Source of the DNA: Antilocapra americana
Lineage: Eukaryota; Chordata; Mammalia; Artiodactyla; Antilocapridae
NCBI GenBank assembly: GCA_007570785.1
Contig: ML660774.1
Location: 2,467,466 to 2,531,465 of the forward strand
Direction of reading: 5' to 3'
Length of the DNA: 64,000 nt
Numbering within the stretch: position 1 is the stretch's first letter; each line of letters opens with the position of its first letter. Below, piece by piece: positions 21,986-32,635 of this stretch. The notes under the pieces are model-generated. The model did no database searches. It saw only the letters and a list, made by a program, of their open reading frames with translations, and was not told where the DNA came from. The position numbers and the translations under genes are program-made.

Positions 21986-22290
21986 GGTAGTGTCATTGCA
22001 TATCTGAGATTATTGATATTTCTCTCCGCAATCTTGATTCCAGCTTGTGCTCCTTTCAGCCCAGCGTTTCTCATGATGTGCTCTGCATAGAAGTTAAATA
22101 AACAGGGTGACAAAATACAGCCTCGACGTACTCCTTTTCCTATTTGGAACCAGTCTGTTGTTCCATGTCCAGTTCTAACTGTTGCTTCCTGACCTGAATA
22201 GAGGTGTCTCAAGAAGACAGGTCAGAAGGTCTGGTATTCCCATCTCTTTCAGAATTTTCCACAGTTTATTTTGATCCACACAATCAACTT
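21986..22290 (-). mobile_element. BovB LINE, RT fragment joined to L1 tail
   Basis: Minus-strand RT piece from motif C (LRYAM, YADD codons at 21991-22002 short by one base) to just before motif A (TTTATTTTGATCCACACAAT). Its left end coincides with the L1 A-tail; its right end stops before the motif A codons. No BovB sequence lies on the far side of the L1. Confidence 0.88.
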
Positions 22291-22579
22291 AGTTTAGGAT
22301 TGCCCAAATATACCCATACTCCTTGGATTATGTTTATCCAATTATAGACTTAATGCTGCTTTCTTTAAAATAACTAAAGTCTGTAAATTTAGATGTATGA
22401 GTTGAATTTTGTTGGTATTGTAATTAATATAAGAAGAAATATGACTTCAAAAATTTAATTTTTGTTTATAATTTGCTATGAATTCTCTTTAGGTAAGGTA
22501 TCCTACATTATCAAAGAAGAGCAAACATAAACAGTAAAAGTGATCCTCATTATTTTGCACTATGACTTTCATGTTAGGC

Positions 22580-22749
22580 AAGAATAGGTAGAGGATGAGA
22601 TGGTTGTATGGCATCACTGACTCAATATGACATGAGTCTGAGCAAACTCTAGGAAATGGTGAAGGACAGGAAAGCCTGGCCTGCTGCAGTCCAGGGGTCA
22701 CAAAGAGTTGGACATGATTTAATGACTGAACAACAACAAAGAATAGGTA
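22580..22749 (+). mobile_element. BovB 3' end, 148 bases, with 11-base TSD
   Basis: AAGAATAGGTA occurs at 22580-22590 and again at 22739-22749. Between them lie only the last 148 bases of BovB, from GAGGATGAGATGGTTGTATG to GACTGAACAACAACA. A very short but complete retroposition event. Confidence 0.92.
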
Positions 22750-23887
22750 ACCGCAATCACTTTATGTTTCATTCCTGATAATTTGAGTCTTTGATCTATT
22801 CTTCAATTTATAAGAATAAATTAGGTTATTAATTTAACATATTTTATTGAAACTACAGTAACAAAATATTTACCTCCTTTGGGAAATAAAGCAATCTGAA
22901 AATTATCATTACCTTAACTAGTAATATAAAAACACAATCATTTTAATAACTGTACTTTAAGTATATTATGTCAATATCAAAATCAGTGCAGTTCTCAAAA
23001 AGAAAATGTGTTTCACTATTAGTAATCAACATGAAGTAAGCTGAAAACATATTTACAAAAGATACTATGGAAAGCAATTTTCCACTTGTCTGAATTATAA
23101 ATAAATAAATGTTACCAATACAATAAAGAAACATATTCTAGATTAACATTAAAGAATTGCTATATTAAATTATGAAAGATCTGAAGAGTACTAAACTATA
23201 CATGGATTACTCATAGCTATTCTTTTAAACTATATGAGTTGTGCTTGAAAAAGTAAATTTGAAATTGTATTGAAAAAGTATATAGGGAATTTTTATGGTT
23301 ATATATATTAACCATTAGACTTAAGGTAAGAACTGAGACATTTTTCTTCTCCTTAGTTATACACATTCTATAAACAAAACTATAAAAATGCACACAAATA
23401 TTTCAAATGTATGTTTTACAATCATAATTAATAACAAACTTTAAATTATGTATATTTTAGGCTTTTAATATATAACACCTTTATATATAATATCCAGAAT
23501 AGTGCATTTATACATGAGTATATAAATACATGATGCTACAAAAAAAGCCTCATGCTTAATAATAAAAAGTTATGAAAAATTTAAGATATACACTGTAGAT
23601 ATACTTCTCTTCATTAAAATTATTTTCATGAAACATTTTATAAATTAAAATTTATCTAGGGAAAAAGCATATGAAAGTTGACAGGTGTAAAGTCTAAAAG
23701 TAATAATTCTCAGATACCTCAACTCTAATTTGTTTTCTGAGTATAGTCTACATACAAGGAGTTTGAATTTTTATGTGTTTTTCCACACAGGGTTCAAGCT
23801 GATGTACACTGTGCAGACACGCTCATACGAGAAGCCTTGATGTGTATGTGTGTGTGTGTGTCGGTGTATGTTTGTATGCACTGGTAA
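22750..23887. other. AT-rich background with short (TG)n
   Basis: No gene or named repeat. Contains a TG run at 23847-23860 and many short frames typical of AT-rich DNA. Confidence 0.45.
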
Positions 23888-25418
23888 GATTCTTTCCAGT
23901 TTATTACTGCTTTTTTGTTGGTATAGAGGTATAGTGATTTACAATATCTTATTAGCTTCAGGTGTACAAAAGAGTGACAGACTTTGTACATATATTTCAA
24001 TTAAAGTTATTATAAAATATGAACTATACTCTCTGTTCTGTACAATATATTCCTGTAGCTTATTTATTTTGTACATAGTAGTTGTACCTCTTAATCACCT
24101 CCCCCTATCTCGCCTCTCCTCCAGTTTGCCTCCCACTGGGAATCACTAGTCTATTCTATACATCCATGAGTCTGTTTCTGTTTACTTACATTCATTCCTT
24201 TCTTTTATTTTTTAGACTCCACATGTAAGTGATAACATACAGTGTTTGTCTTTGTCTGACTTATTTCACTAAGCACACTACCCATCAGGTTCGTCTGTGT
24301 TATTGCAAACGGTAAAATTTCATTATTCTTTATGGTTGGAGAGAATTCCATTGTGTATTTATACCACATCTTCTTTACCCTATCATATGTTGATAGACAT
24401 TAAAATTATCTATTTCCATATATTGACTATCATAAACAATGTGGCTATGAACATCGGGGAGCATGTATATTTTCAAATATAGTGTTTTCATCTTCAAATA
24501 TATATCCAGGGTTGGAATTATCAGATAAGTTGGCATTTCTAGTTTTAGTTTTTTCAGGAACCTCCATACTGTTTTCCACAGTGGCTACACTATTTACACT
24601 CCTACCAACAGTGTCAAAGTGTTCCTTTTCTCCACAGCCTCACCATCAGTTACTTGTGTTCTTTTATATGGTAGCCATTCACTGTGGTTTTGATTTGCAA
24701 TTCCATGATGATTAATAATGTTAACTATCTTTTCATGTCCTTGTTGGATATCTTCTTTGAAAAAATGTCTCTTCAGGTCTCTGCTCAGTTTTCAAATTTA
24801 GTTTTTTTTTCCTTATATCAAGTAGTACAAGATTGTATATGTTTTGTACATTAACACCTTATACATTATATCATTTCAAATATTTCATTCAGTAGGTTTT
24901 CTTTTCATTCAGCCATTGGCTTCCATTGCTGTGTAAAAGTTTTAAAGTTTAATTAGTTTCTTTTTATTTTGCTTTTGCTGCCTTTGTCTTAGGAGACAGA
25001 TCCAAAAAATATTGTTACTATTTATGTCAAAGACTGTTCTATTTATGTATTGTCCTAGGAATTTTTATTTTCCAGTCTTACATTTATGATTTTTATCCAT
25101 TTTGAGTTTACATTTTATCTGGTATGAGAAAACACTCTAATTTCATTCTTTTACATGTAGCTGTCTAGTTTTCCCCACATCACTTATAGAAGAGATTGTC
25201 TTTGCTCAATTGCTTATTAGTGCCTAATTTGTTGAAGATTAATTAACCATAATTACATTGATTTATTTCTGGGCCCTCTATTCTATGCCATTGATCAATG
25301 AGTCTATTTTTGTGCCATCATCATACTCTTCTGACTACTGAACATTTTTAGTAGAGTCTGAAGTCTAGGAATGTGATACTGCCTGCTCCGTTCTTTTTCC
25401 TCAAGTTAGTTTTGTCCG
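23888..25418 (-). mobile_element. Old L1, ORF2 C-terminal half and 3' UTR
   Basis: Minus-strand L1 from the 3' UTR (TTCAGGTGTACAAAAGAGTG) through the ORF2 end (AATTCCATTGTGTATTTATA, CCTCCATACTGTTTTCCACA, TTTTGATTTGCAATTCCATG) back to the region GCCATTGATCAATGAGTCTA and CCGTTCTTTTTCCTCAAG. Many stops. At 25418 the ORF2 order breaks and is followed by what looks like the 5' part of an L1. Confidence 0.85.
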
Positions 25419-25775
25419 CTGGAGGCTGACTGCTGCCGGTTCCCTGGCAGGTGTGGCTGGCCACTCACCCAGTGGGTTACCACATCCTCCCTTATGGGGT
25501 CACCGACTGTAACGGCTGTGTCCTGAAGCCACTGACTGTGTATCTCTGGGGTCTTGATGCTGGTCTGGCTCACTGGTGGACAGGGCCTTGACAGGTGGGT
25601 GGGAGGGTGCAGGCTACGGTACTTTATTTGTATCTTTAGCTGAAGAACTTTTCTAGTACTCACTGAAGTTTCTCATCAGTACTGATTGTGTAAATAATTG
25701 TAATTTCAGTGTTCTTCTGAGAAGAGGTGAGCTCAGGATCTTCCTATTCGTCATCTTCCATACACATCCAGGTTA
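25419..25775 (-). mobile_element. Probable L1 5' UTR fragment, GC-rich
   Basis: On the minus strand, GATCCTGAGCTCACCTCTTC, GAAATTACAATTATTTACAC, TCTTCAGCTAAAGATACAAA and the following GC-rich stretch follow the order of the leader region of older mammalian L1s (GAGCTCACCTC..., CTAAAGATATAAAG...). The GC-rich core (about 25420-25620) stands out sharply in this AT-rich window. If right, the ORF2 block next to it belongs to the same L1 with ORF1 and the start of ORF2 deleted. A solo LTR is the alternative, since the block could be bounded by TG and CA, but I see no matching TSD. Confidence 0.5.
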
Positions 25776-26054
25776 TTGTTTCTTTTGAAATATGTTTTAT
25801 TAAGTTTCACAGCTGTCAAGACACCTATATCCTCCATCAGATATTCTGGATTTATAGTCCTAGAGTTACAGGATTTCATTTTTATTTTAAGTGGAATAAT
25901 CATCATTAATATCCCTAGAAAATAATATTCCAAATCATTATTTTTCCAGACAACAGATGTCCTCATACATATTTAACAAAAACAACTTATTTTTATTAAG
26001 CTTCAGCTTTTGTTCTACTAACAAAAATATTACCTTATTTTATTAATTTATTAT
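25776..26054. other. Unassigned AT-rich sequence
   Basis: Nothing recognised. Confidence 0.4.
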
Positions 26055-26142
26055 TTGTGCTACATTGTATGACTTGTGGGATGTTAGTTCTCAAACCAAG
26101 GACTGAATATAGGTCCTTGGCGGTGAGAACAGAGAAGAAAAT
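26055..26142 (-). mobile_element. CHR-1 type SINE fragment
   Basis: GACTTGTGGGATGTTAGTTC, CAAACCAAGGACTGAATATA and GGTCCTTGGCGGTGAGAACA follow the reverse complement of the CHR SINE (TGTGGGATCTTAGTTCCC, GACCAGGGATCGAACC). The head beyond that is lost. Confidence 0.65.
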
Positions 26143-26303
26143 GCCAAGTTTTCTATCTATCATTTCCCATTATACTAGTTACAAATGAATGTTACCATAA
26201 ATGTAAAATCGTAATGAAAATATTTTCTCCCCACTAAGTATCAATTTTTTATGTGGAATACACTGGCACACATTCATTTTCTGACTATTGGATATATTCC
26301 ATT

Positions 26304-26330
26304 ATGTGTGTGTGTGTGTGTGCACGTGTG
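26304..26330. repeat. (TG)n microsatellite
   Basis: TG run with one CAC interruption next to a truncated minus-strand Bov-tA. Confidence 0.9.
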
Positions 26331-26418
26331 TCAGTCATGTCTGACTCTTTGCAACCCCATGGACTGTAGCCTGCCAGGCTCCTCTGTCCATTGAATTTTC
26401 CAGGCACAAATACTGAAG
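26331..26418 (-). mobile_element. Bov-tA SINE, 3' body only
   Basis: TCAGTCATGTCTGACTCTTT, then CCATGGACTGTAGCCTGCCA and TTTTCCAGGCACAAATACTG; the tRNA-like head is absent. Confidence 0.85.
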
Positions 26419-26808
26419 CAGTTTAGAACAATTAAAAGTAAGTTACAGTTAAAATAAAATATTATCTATGATAACTATAGCTGATGAAATCAGGTAATAA
26501 AAGGTTTTCTTTAATAATGCATCTATATAATTATAACATACACTGACATACTTAATTTTTAATTTATAATTTTTATATCTGATATACAATTTTATATTTG
26601 TATATTAACATAAAGATTTATGTTAATATACATTTTAATTTTCAGTCTTATTTTCATTGAATGATGATAATAATTACTTAAAATGCTATTAAAATATTAT
26701 TATTAGCTACCAGTACCTCTGCATTATGATAGTTTCTGCATTATGAACTATCATAATGTTCTACCAATCATAAGGATATTCTACCAATCATAAGGATGTA
26801 CTATATGG
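26419..26808. other. AT-rich, with small hairpin and tandem repeat
   Basis: Contains a perfect 13-base inverted repeat (26722-26734 and 26746-26758, CATTATGATAGTT) with an 11-base loop. Directly after it comes a tandem duplication of TTCTACCAATCATAAGGAT (about 26759-26797). No gene. Confidence 0.6.
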
Positions 26809-26912
26809 TTACCCACTCCAGTATTCCTGCCTGGAGAATTCCACAGACAGAAGAGCCTGATGGTCTACAGTACATGGGATCACAAAGAGTCAGATGTGAC
26901 TGAAGAACAAAT
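26809..26912 (+). mobile_element. Bov-A body fragment
   Basis: GGTTACCCACTCCAGTATTC, CTGGAGAATTCCACAGACAG, TCACAAAGAGTCAGATGTGA; lacks the tRNA-like head. Confidence 0.82.
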
Positions 26913-27578
26913 TCTTTCTTTCATATCAGCCAAATGTTTACTTATAAACACAGAGGAAATATAATCAGAGCAATGTTAATGTACGTTATTAATTTTTATT
27001 CTTTGAATATAGGTATTCTATGCATCATGTACACAGAACCTTCCAATTATTTCTCATTTTATTTATATATAGCTCAGTAATTTAATTATTTTGCTTATAA
27101 CTCCCTGCAGTTAAACCCTGTTGACATAAAAATTGATAATGAATTGTGTATAAATATTTAAATGCATATAATTTTTTTTCATTCATTTTTTTCTTCATAC
27201 TGTCAGTCTTAATTTTTGTTTTCATTACACTGGCAGCTAAAAATCTTCTGAATTTATTCTACACTCCTTAATTCAAAAGGGGTAAATCATTCATCAACTA
27301 TACTGAAAAGTAAAGGAATGAGATTAACATTTCTTGAATACTATATCCTGAGTGATTGGATGATTTGTCCTCATTATATCAAATAATATTTAAAAATCAT
27401 CCAGATAATTTTGTATTACCATTCCAGGAATCTGATAATCATTATGCTATAACCTATCAATGCTTCAACTAACAATTATACCATGCCGTTTGCCCAAATA
27501 TGAGAGGGTGGATATGGACACATATATAGAGATATAGTTTTGTTAAGGACTGATATTAAAATGATATTATATAGTTAG
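26913..27578. other. AT-rich background, nothing recognised
   Basis: No repeat or coding feature identified. Confidence 0.45.
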
Positions 27579-28024
27579 CTGAACTAGACACACTTTTAAA
27601 TTTTACTTATTTTTAATTGAAAGATAATTGCTTTACAGTATTGTATTGGTTTCTACCAAACATCAACATGAATAAGCCAAAGGTTTACCTAGGTCTCTTC
27701 CCACTTGAACATCCCTCCCACCTCCCTCTCCATCCCACCCCTCTATGTTGTTACAGAATCCCAGTTTGAGTTCCCTGAGTTATACCACAAATTCCCATTG
27801 AGTATCTATTTTACACACGGTAATGTATGTTTCTGTTACTCGCTCCCTACATCCCACTCTCTCCTTCCTCCGCCCACCAGTTGTGTCCATAAGTCTGTTC
27901 TCTACATTTGTGTCTCCACTGCTGCTCTGCAAATAGGTTCATCAGCACCACCTTTCCAGACTCCATATACATGCAATAGCATATGATATTTGTTTTTCTT
28001 TTTCTGAACTAAACACATTTTAAA
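27579..28024 (-). mobile_element. L1 3' UTR with decayed TSD
   Basis: Minus-strand L1 3' UTR from TTTTAATTGAAAGATAATTG to the CATATGATATTTGTTTTTCT region. Flanks CTGAACTAGACACAC (27579-27593) and CTGAACTAAACACAT (28004-28018), each followed by TTTTAAA or TTTAAA, are recognisable as one TSD with a few changes, indicating an older insertion. Confidence 0.85.
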
Positions 28025-28323
28025 GAGAGATAATATAATGCAATGAGATGAAACAGTGGTCGAGTGAAAAATAGATGGTCTACTCTATTGTTAAGTGAAT
28101 ATTAGAAATAGATTTCCCTGCTTTGTTCAAAGGCTTAGGACTATGCATAAGCCTCTGGGGCAAAATTAAAAGTAACCATATGGGAACACTAATCCACTAT
28201 CATTCTTTACAGATAATTGATAGCATTTGACCTACTAATTTGGTAAATAATATTTACTGATAATAATTTAGCTATTTGTCCGTACAGAATTTCAATTAGA
28301 AATACTCTATAAATACATATATA

Positions 28324-28366
<43 letters not shown>

Positions 28367-29914
28367 CCAGGCATTGAAGCAATAGTCAGAGTCATTTAAG
28401 CACAACTGGATCTCTTTTCTAACTCAGAAATGAATGAAGTTTAGTAAATTGATCAATTAACTAAATGATCATTTAAAGCAATGGAAAGTAGAGCCACCAA
28501 AAGTCTACTTAACACATTAACTAATGAGAGAGAATCAGAGTAAGAAAATTCACAATGGATAAGACCGAATTACTATGCAGGGAAATGACTCCATGATAAT
28601 ATTTTTAATCTGGAGTGAGACACCTAAAATTATGTTTAGATTAAAAATGTGATCAGTTAAAACACTGACAAAAAGCTTGTTTTTAAAGAATATTTTAAAG
28701 AGCATAGCAGTTGGAAGACAGATTACTTTTAAGATTTATTATTATATTTTCATAAAACATAATGTAGAATATGTGTGTTAAGGTATTCCATTTAGCTCAG
28801 GTATCCCTTCAAAGATTGCCAAAATTTACACTCTAATGTGTATTGAGTAATTAAGCAAATTTATTTTGGGGTACATAAAAAATTCCATTTTGTTTGCTTT
28901 CTATGTTCTGAGACTGGACTATTGATCATATATATCAGGATGATAAGATATCTAAATATACATCATTTATAATATATATGACTGTAAGTCATGTAAGACA
29001 ATGCAAATTTACTTTCCAAAATTCATCAGGCAATAAGCAATCACTAAAGAAATTAAAAATTCTTCTCATAAGTCTCTAAAGGGAAAAAAAGTGTTTAAAA
29101 AAATTCTGTTAAGAAAAGTAATTTTCAAATAAGTGTTTGATTCCTGTCTTGTCAATCAAATCTCTCATCTTTGTCTAACAATAAATTCAACTTTATCAAG
29201 AAATTGATATGTTCTCCCAATCACTTTCTCTTTTGATATTTTAATTATTTTTCTTGCTTCAATTCTTAAATTGAAGAATAGAGTCCTCAAAGTCTCACTG
29301 CTTTTTAATATTAATTATGTTCATAGATTATATAGAAATAGTTTATATTGTGTACAGCTTTAAAATACTTCATGCTTTCTTGTAAACACATTTCTAAAAA
29401 TATTGATTTTAATATAGCTTGAAGAACTGATTTCACTCTCCATTCAAGTCTGCTATATAAAGATTCCATATATACTGCTCTTGTCTGTTGAATGCAATGT
29501 ATCTTTGCAAACATAAAGAATCTGATTTTTCTAGGCACTTCTCTCTAATAAAGGCCGAGAGTGTAGTTAGTTAATTTACTGTGTTTAACACCTAAGACAA
29601 AACATGAAAGATAAAAATATTTCTAGAACTGAAAAAGAAAGATAGCTTTATTTTAAATTATGAATGATATTTTAAACACAAGACATTTTACTTTTTAATT
29701 ATTTCATGATTAAATAATATTCACTGGGTTAATCTTCTAAGTGTATATAAATATTCTGATGCCTTTTAGGCCCTAACTTTTATTTTTGTAGTTTCATTTA
29801 AGAAATACATTATTTTCATTAACAACATTCACTTATTTATTCTTTTATTACACAAATATTTATTGACTACTTATAAAGTGCTGGATATTGTTTAATGCAC
29901 AGAGCTAACAGAAG
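28025..29914. other. AT-rich background, no gene seen
   Basis: The longest stretch here without an assigned repeat, apart from the (TA)n tract. No coding signal, no splice-bounded exon I could argue for. Confidence 0.45.
28332..28363. repeat. (TA)n microsatellite
   Basis: About 16 TA units, preceded by a shorter interrupted TA run from about 28315. Confidence 0.95.
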
Positions 29915-29916
29915 CA

Positions 29917-30083
29917 AGGGCTTCCCTGATAGCTCAGTTGGTGAATAATCCACCTGCAGTGCAGGAGACCCCAGCTTTGATTCCTGGGTCAAGAAGATCC
30001 CCTGGAGAAGGGAGAGGCTACCCATTGCCGTATTCTTGGGCTTCCCTTGTGACATAGCTGATAAAGAATCTGCCTGCAATGCA
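29917..30083 (+). mobile_element. Bov-tA dimer, second unit truncated
   Basis: First unit GGGCTTCCCTGATAGCTCAG to CCGTATTCTTG, then a second head GGCTTCCCTTGTGACATAGC ending at CTGCAATGCAGCA. The junction after the TATTCTTG/TATTCCT phrase is the same as in the dimer at 20118. Confidence 0.82.
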
Positions 30084-30624
30084 GCAAACAAGACAAGCCT
30101 TTCTGTTTTATATCTTTATTAAGAAATTTTTACTATTTAATTCTTCAGTGCATACTTTTATTGTTTGGTATTATAATACCATTAATAACTTTAATATTAA
30201 GCTAAGGTCTTCATACGTAAGTCACTAATATTTTAATTTTAACTTATACTTGTTTCTCTTTAAGTATATTGTTTTCACCACACATCTTTTAAAAATATTT
30301 ATCAAATAAACATAGTTTTTATACCTGAGGAAAGGAACAATCTCATTGGATATACCTACAATAATTAATAGTAGTTCAAAAATTATGCACAGCCAGCAAA
30401 ACTAGCAAAATCAATGTGCTGAATGTAACCAGATTTGCAAAAATACAAATACTGCAGTTTTATCTCATAAAGAGATAAATTTCAAGAAAACAGAAATACC
30501 TTTCTATAAAAGTATTAATAAGCTTAAATAATTCTTGATACTAAAATATTTGTTATGACAAAATATACAGAAACCATTTGTCAGACTTTGGGTTTCCTTC
30601 AATTTTCCAAACTGTATGATATAA

Positions 30625-30678
<54 letters not shown>

Positions 30679-30744
30679 ATTCATATACTTACAGGACCAT
30701 TACTGTTCACATTATTTACAAATACTACTAAACTTATATATAGG
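30084..30744. other. AT-rich background with (AT)n
   Basis: No gene or other repeat recognised. Confidence 0.45.
30627..30674. repeat. (AT)n microsatellite
   Basis: Twenty-four uninterrupted AT units, the longest pure dinucleotide tract in the window and probably length-polymorphic. Confidence 0.95.
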
Positions 30745-31422
30745 AGTATATAATTTTTTTTTTTTAGTTTTCTTTACTTTATTGTGTTGGTTTTGCCATA
30801 CAATGACATGAAACCGCCATGGGTTTACATATGCTCCCCCTCCAGAACCCCCCTCCCTCCTCCCTCCCGATTCCCTCCCCCTGGGACATCTCCGTGCACC
30901 AGCCCTGAGCATCAACCCTGGGCTAGCGATTGATTTCACATATGGTAATTAACATGTTTCAATGCCATTCTCCCATATCATCCCACCCTTGCTCTCTTCC
31001 ACAGAGTCCACGTGTCTGTTCTATACACCTGCGTTCCTTTTGCTGTCTCGCATGCAGGGTTCTCGTTACCATCTTACTAAATTCCATATATATGCATTAG
31101 TATACTGTATTGTTGTTTTTCCTTCTGGCTTACTTCACTCTGGATAATAGGCTCCCGTTCCATCCACCTGAGTAGAACTGATTCAAATGAATTTTTGTTT
31201 AATGCTGAATAGTATTCCATTGTGTATATGTACCACAGCTTTCTTATCCATTCGTCAGTTGATGGGCATCTAGGTTGCTTCCATGTCCTGGCTATTGTAA
31301 ACAATGCGGCGATGAACATTGGGGTACACGTGTCTCTTTCAATTCTGTTTTCCTCAGTGTGTATGCCCAGCAGTGGGATTGCTGGGTCATATGGCAGGTC
31401 TATTTGCAGAGTATATAATTTT
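30745..31422 (-). mobile_element. Younger L1, 5'-truncated, 13-base TSD
   Basis: AGTATATAATTTT at 30745-30757 and 31410-31422 flank a minus-strand L1 of about 650 bases: poly-T, 3' UTR (CCATACAATGACATGAAACC, the C-rich tract around 30834-30885), and the ORF2 C-terminus (AATAGTATTCCATTGTGTAT, GTGGGATTGCTGGGTCATAT). A 118-codon minus frame at 31077-31433 is the end of ORF2, still open, reading PYDPAIPLLGIHTEENRIER. It cannot act alone because everything upstream is missing. Confidence 0.94.
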
Positions 31423-32635
31423 GAACAATACATGTTATAACATAACTACTTAATACTCATTAAATTACTTGTCTGGATGAAATAAAAATCTAATATTATA
31501 ACTGGTTATGAAAAATACAGTAACAATTTAGAATCTAAGTTAGTAATGTATTGAACATGTTTTTAAGAATATTTTAAAGAAAACTACATCTATATAACAG
31601 CAACAAAAAAAACAATTAGCTGAGCTAGGTTTCATTATTAGTAATACGAGAAGTGCTTAGGTGTGCTATAAATTGTGCATTTCTTTTGAAATAATAAAAG
31701 GGAAGAAATTATCTCCTTTAAAATTGACACTCGTGTAAGGAAGATAATTGCTTTTATGTTTACAGTTAGAAAAAATATTTTATCACAGGTCTCTACATAA
31801 TTGTGTTCATAAAGAAACTTTAAAGACATGGATAAACTGGTAAAGACCAAAACAGGATTAATATTTTAAGAAAAATTTATCCAGAGGAGTTACATGAGAA
31901 GTAATACAAAACAGATATGATATTAAATTAAATATCAAGAGATAAGAGTCTTTCTTCCTTTGAAAATTAAATTTGTGAGATTAGTTGCATATAACATGTT
32001 TTGAGAAGGATCTGTTCAAGAAGTAAAAGAATATAAAATGAAAGAAAAACAATGAAAGAACAAAAATAAAACTCAAAAAATTTTATATGAAGATAGGTTA
32101 CAATTAAACTTGATATTAATTACATAGAAATTGGAGGTTGAAGATAAAGATTAGAAAAGTTCCTAGGAGGCAGGTAGCAGCTGTGATTTTCTGCCTAGAG
32201 TATTATCTAACTGAAAGAGTAGAAATAAAAGGTTGGGGAAGATATGTTTGTATCTGTGTCTATATCTACCTTAATCTGGATCTAAATAAATATATGGGTA
32301 TAATGGGACGTGTAAGTATATATGAGTAATGAGGAAAATATGTTGCAGTGGTAAGAAAAAAAAAAACCCTCAAAATCGAATGGTAGGCATTAAGGAAGGT
32401 ATCAAAAGGTAAGGGAGATGAATAGTAAGACATATTCACTGAAAGGGATAAACCTGTGGAAGAAAATAAAGGTACCTCAAGAGAAAGATAAAAACAGTAA
32501 GAATTTACAGTCAGTCAAATCGTGTCTCTTATTGATTTAGTTCATCTACTGCAAATAAGAAACATGGCAATGCTGAACTAAACTTTAGAACTGTCAAGTG
32601 TCTGAGAGAAATTTAAGGGGTGTGACTAAAGCAAG
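31423..32635. other. AT-rich background, nothing recognised
   Basis: No repeat family assigned; an A10-rich run lies near 32357. Confidence 0.45.

Noticed and set aside
25419..25775. Considered as a CpG-island promoter or exon because it is GC-rich
   Set aside because: CpGs are few and the phrase order resembles an L1 5' leader next to L1 ORF2; no splice-bounded frame is evident.
28207..28395. Minus frame with an Ile-Tyr repeat
   Set aside because: It is a translated (TA)n tract.
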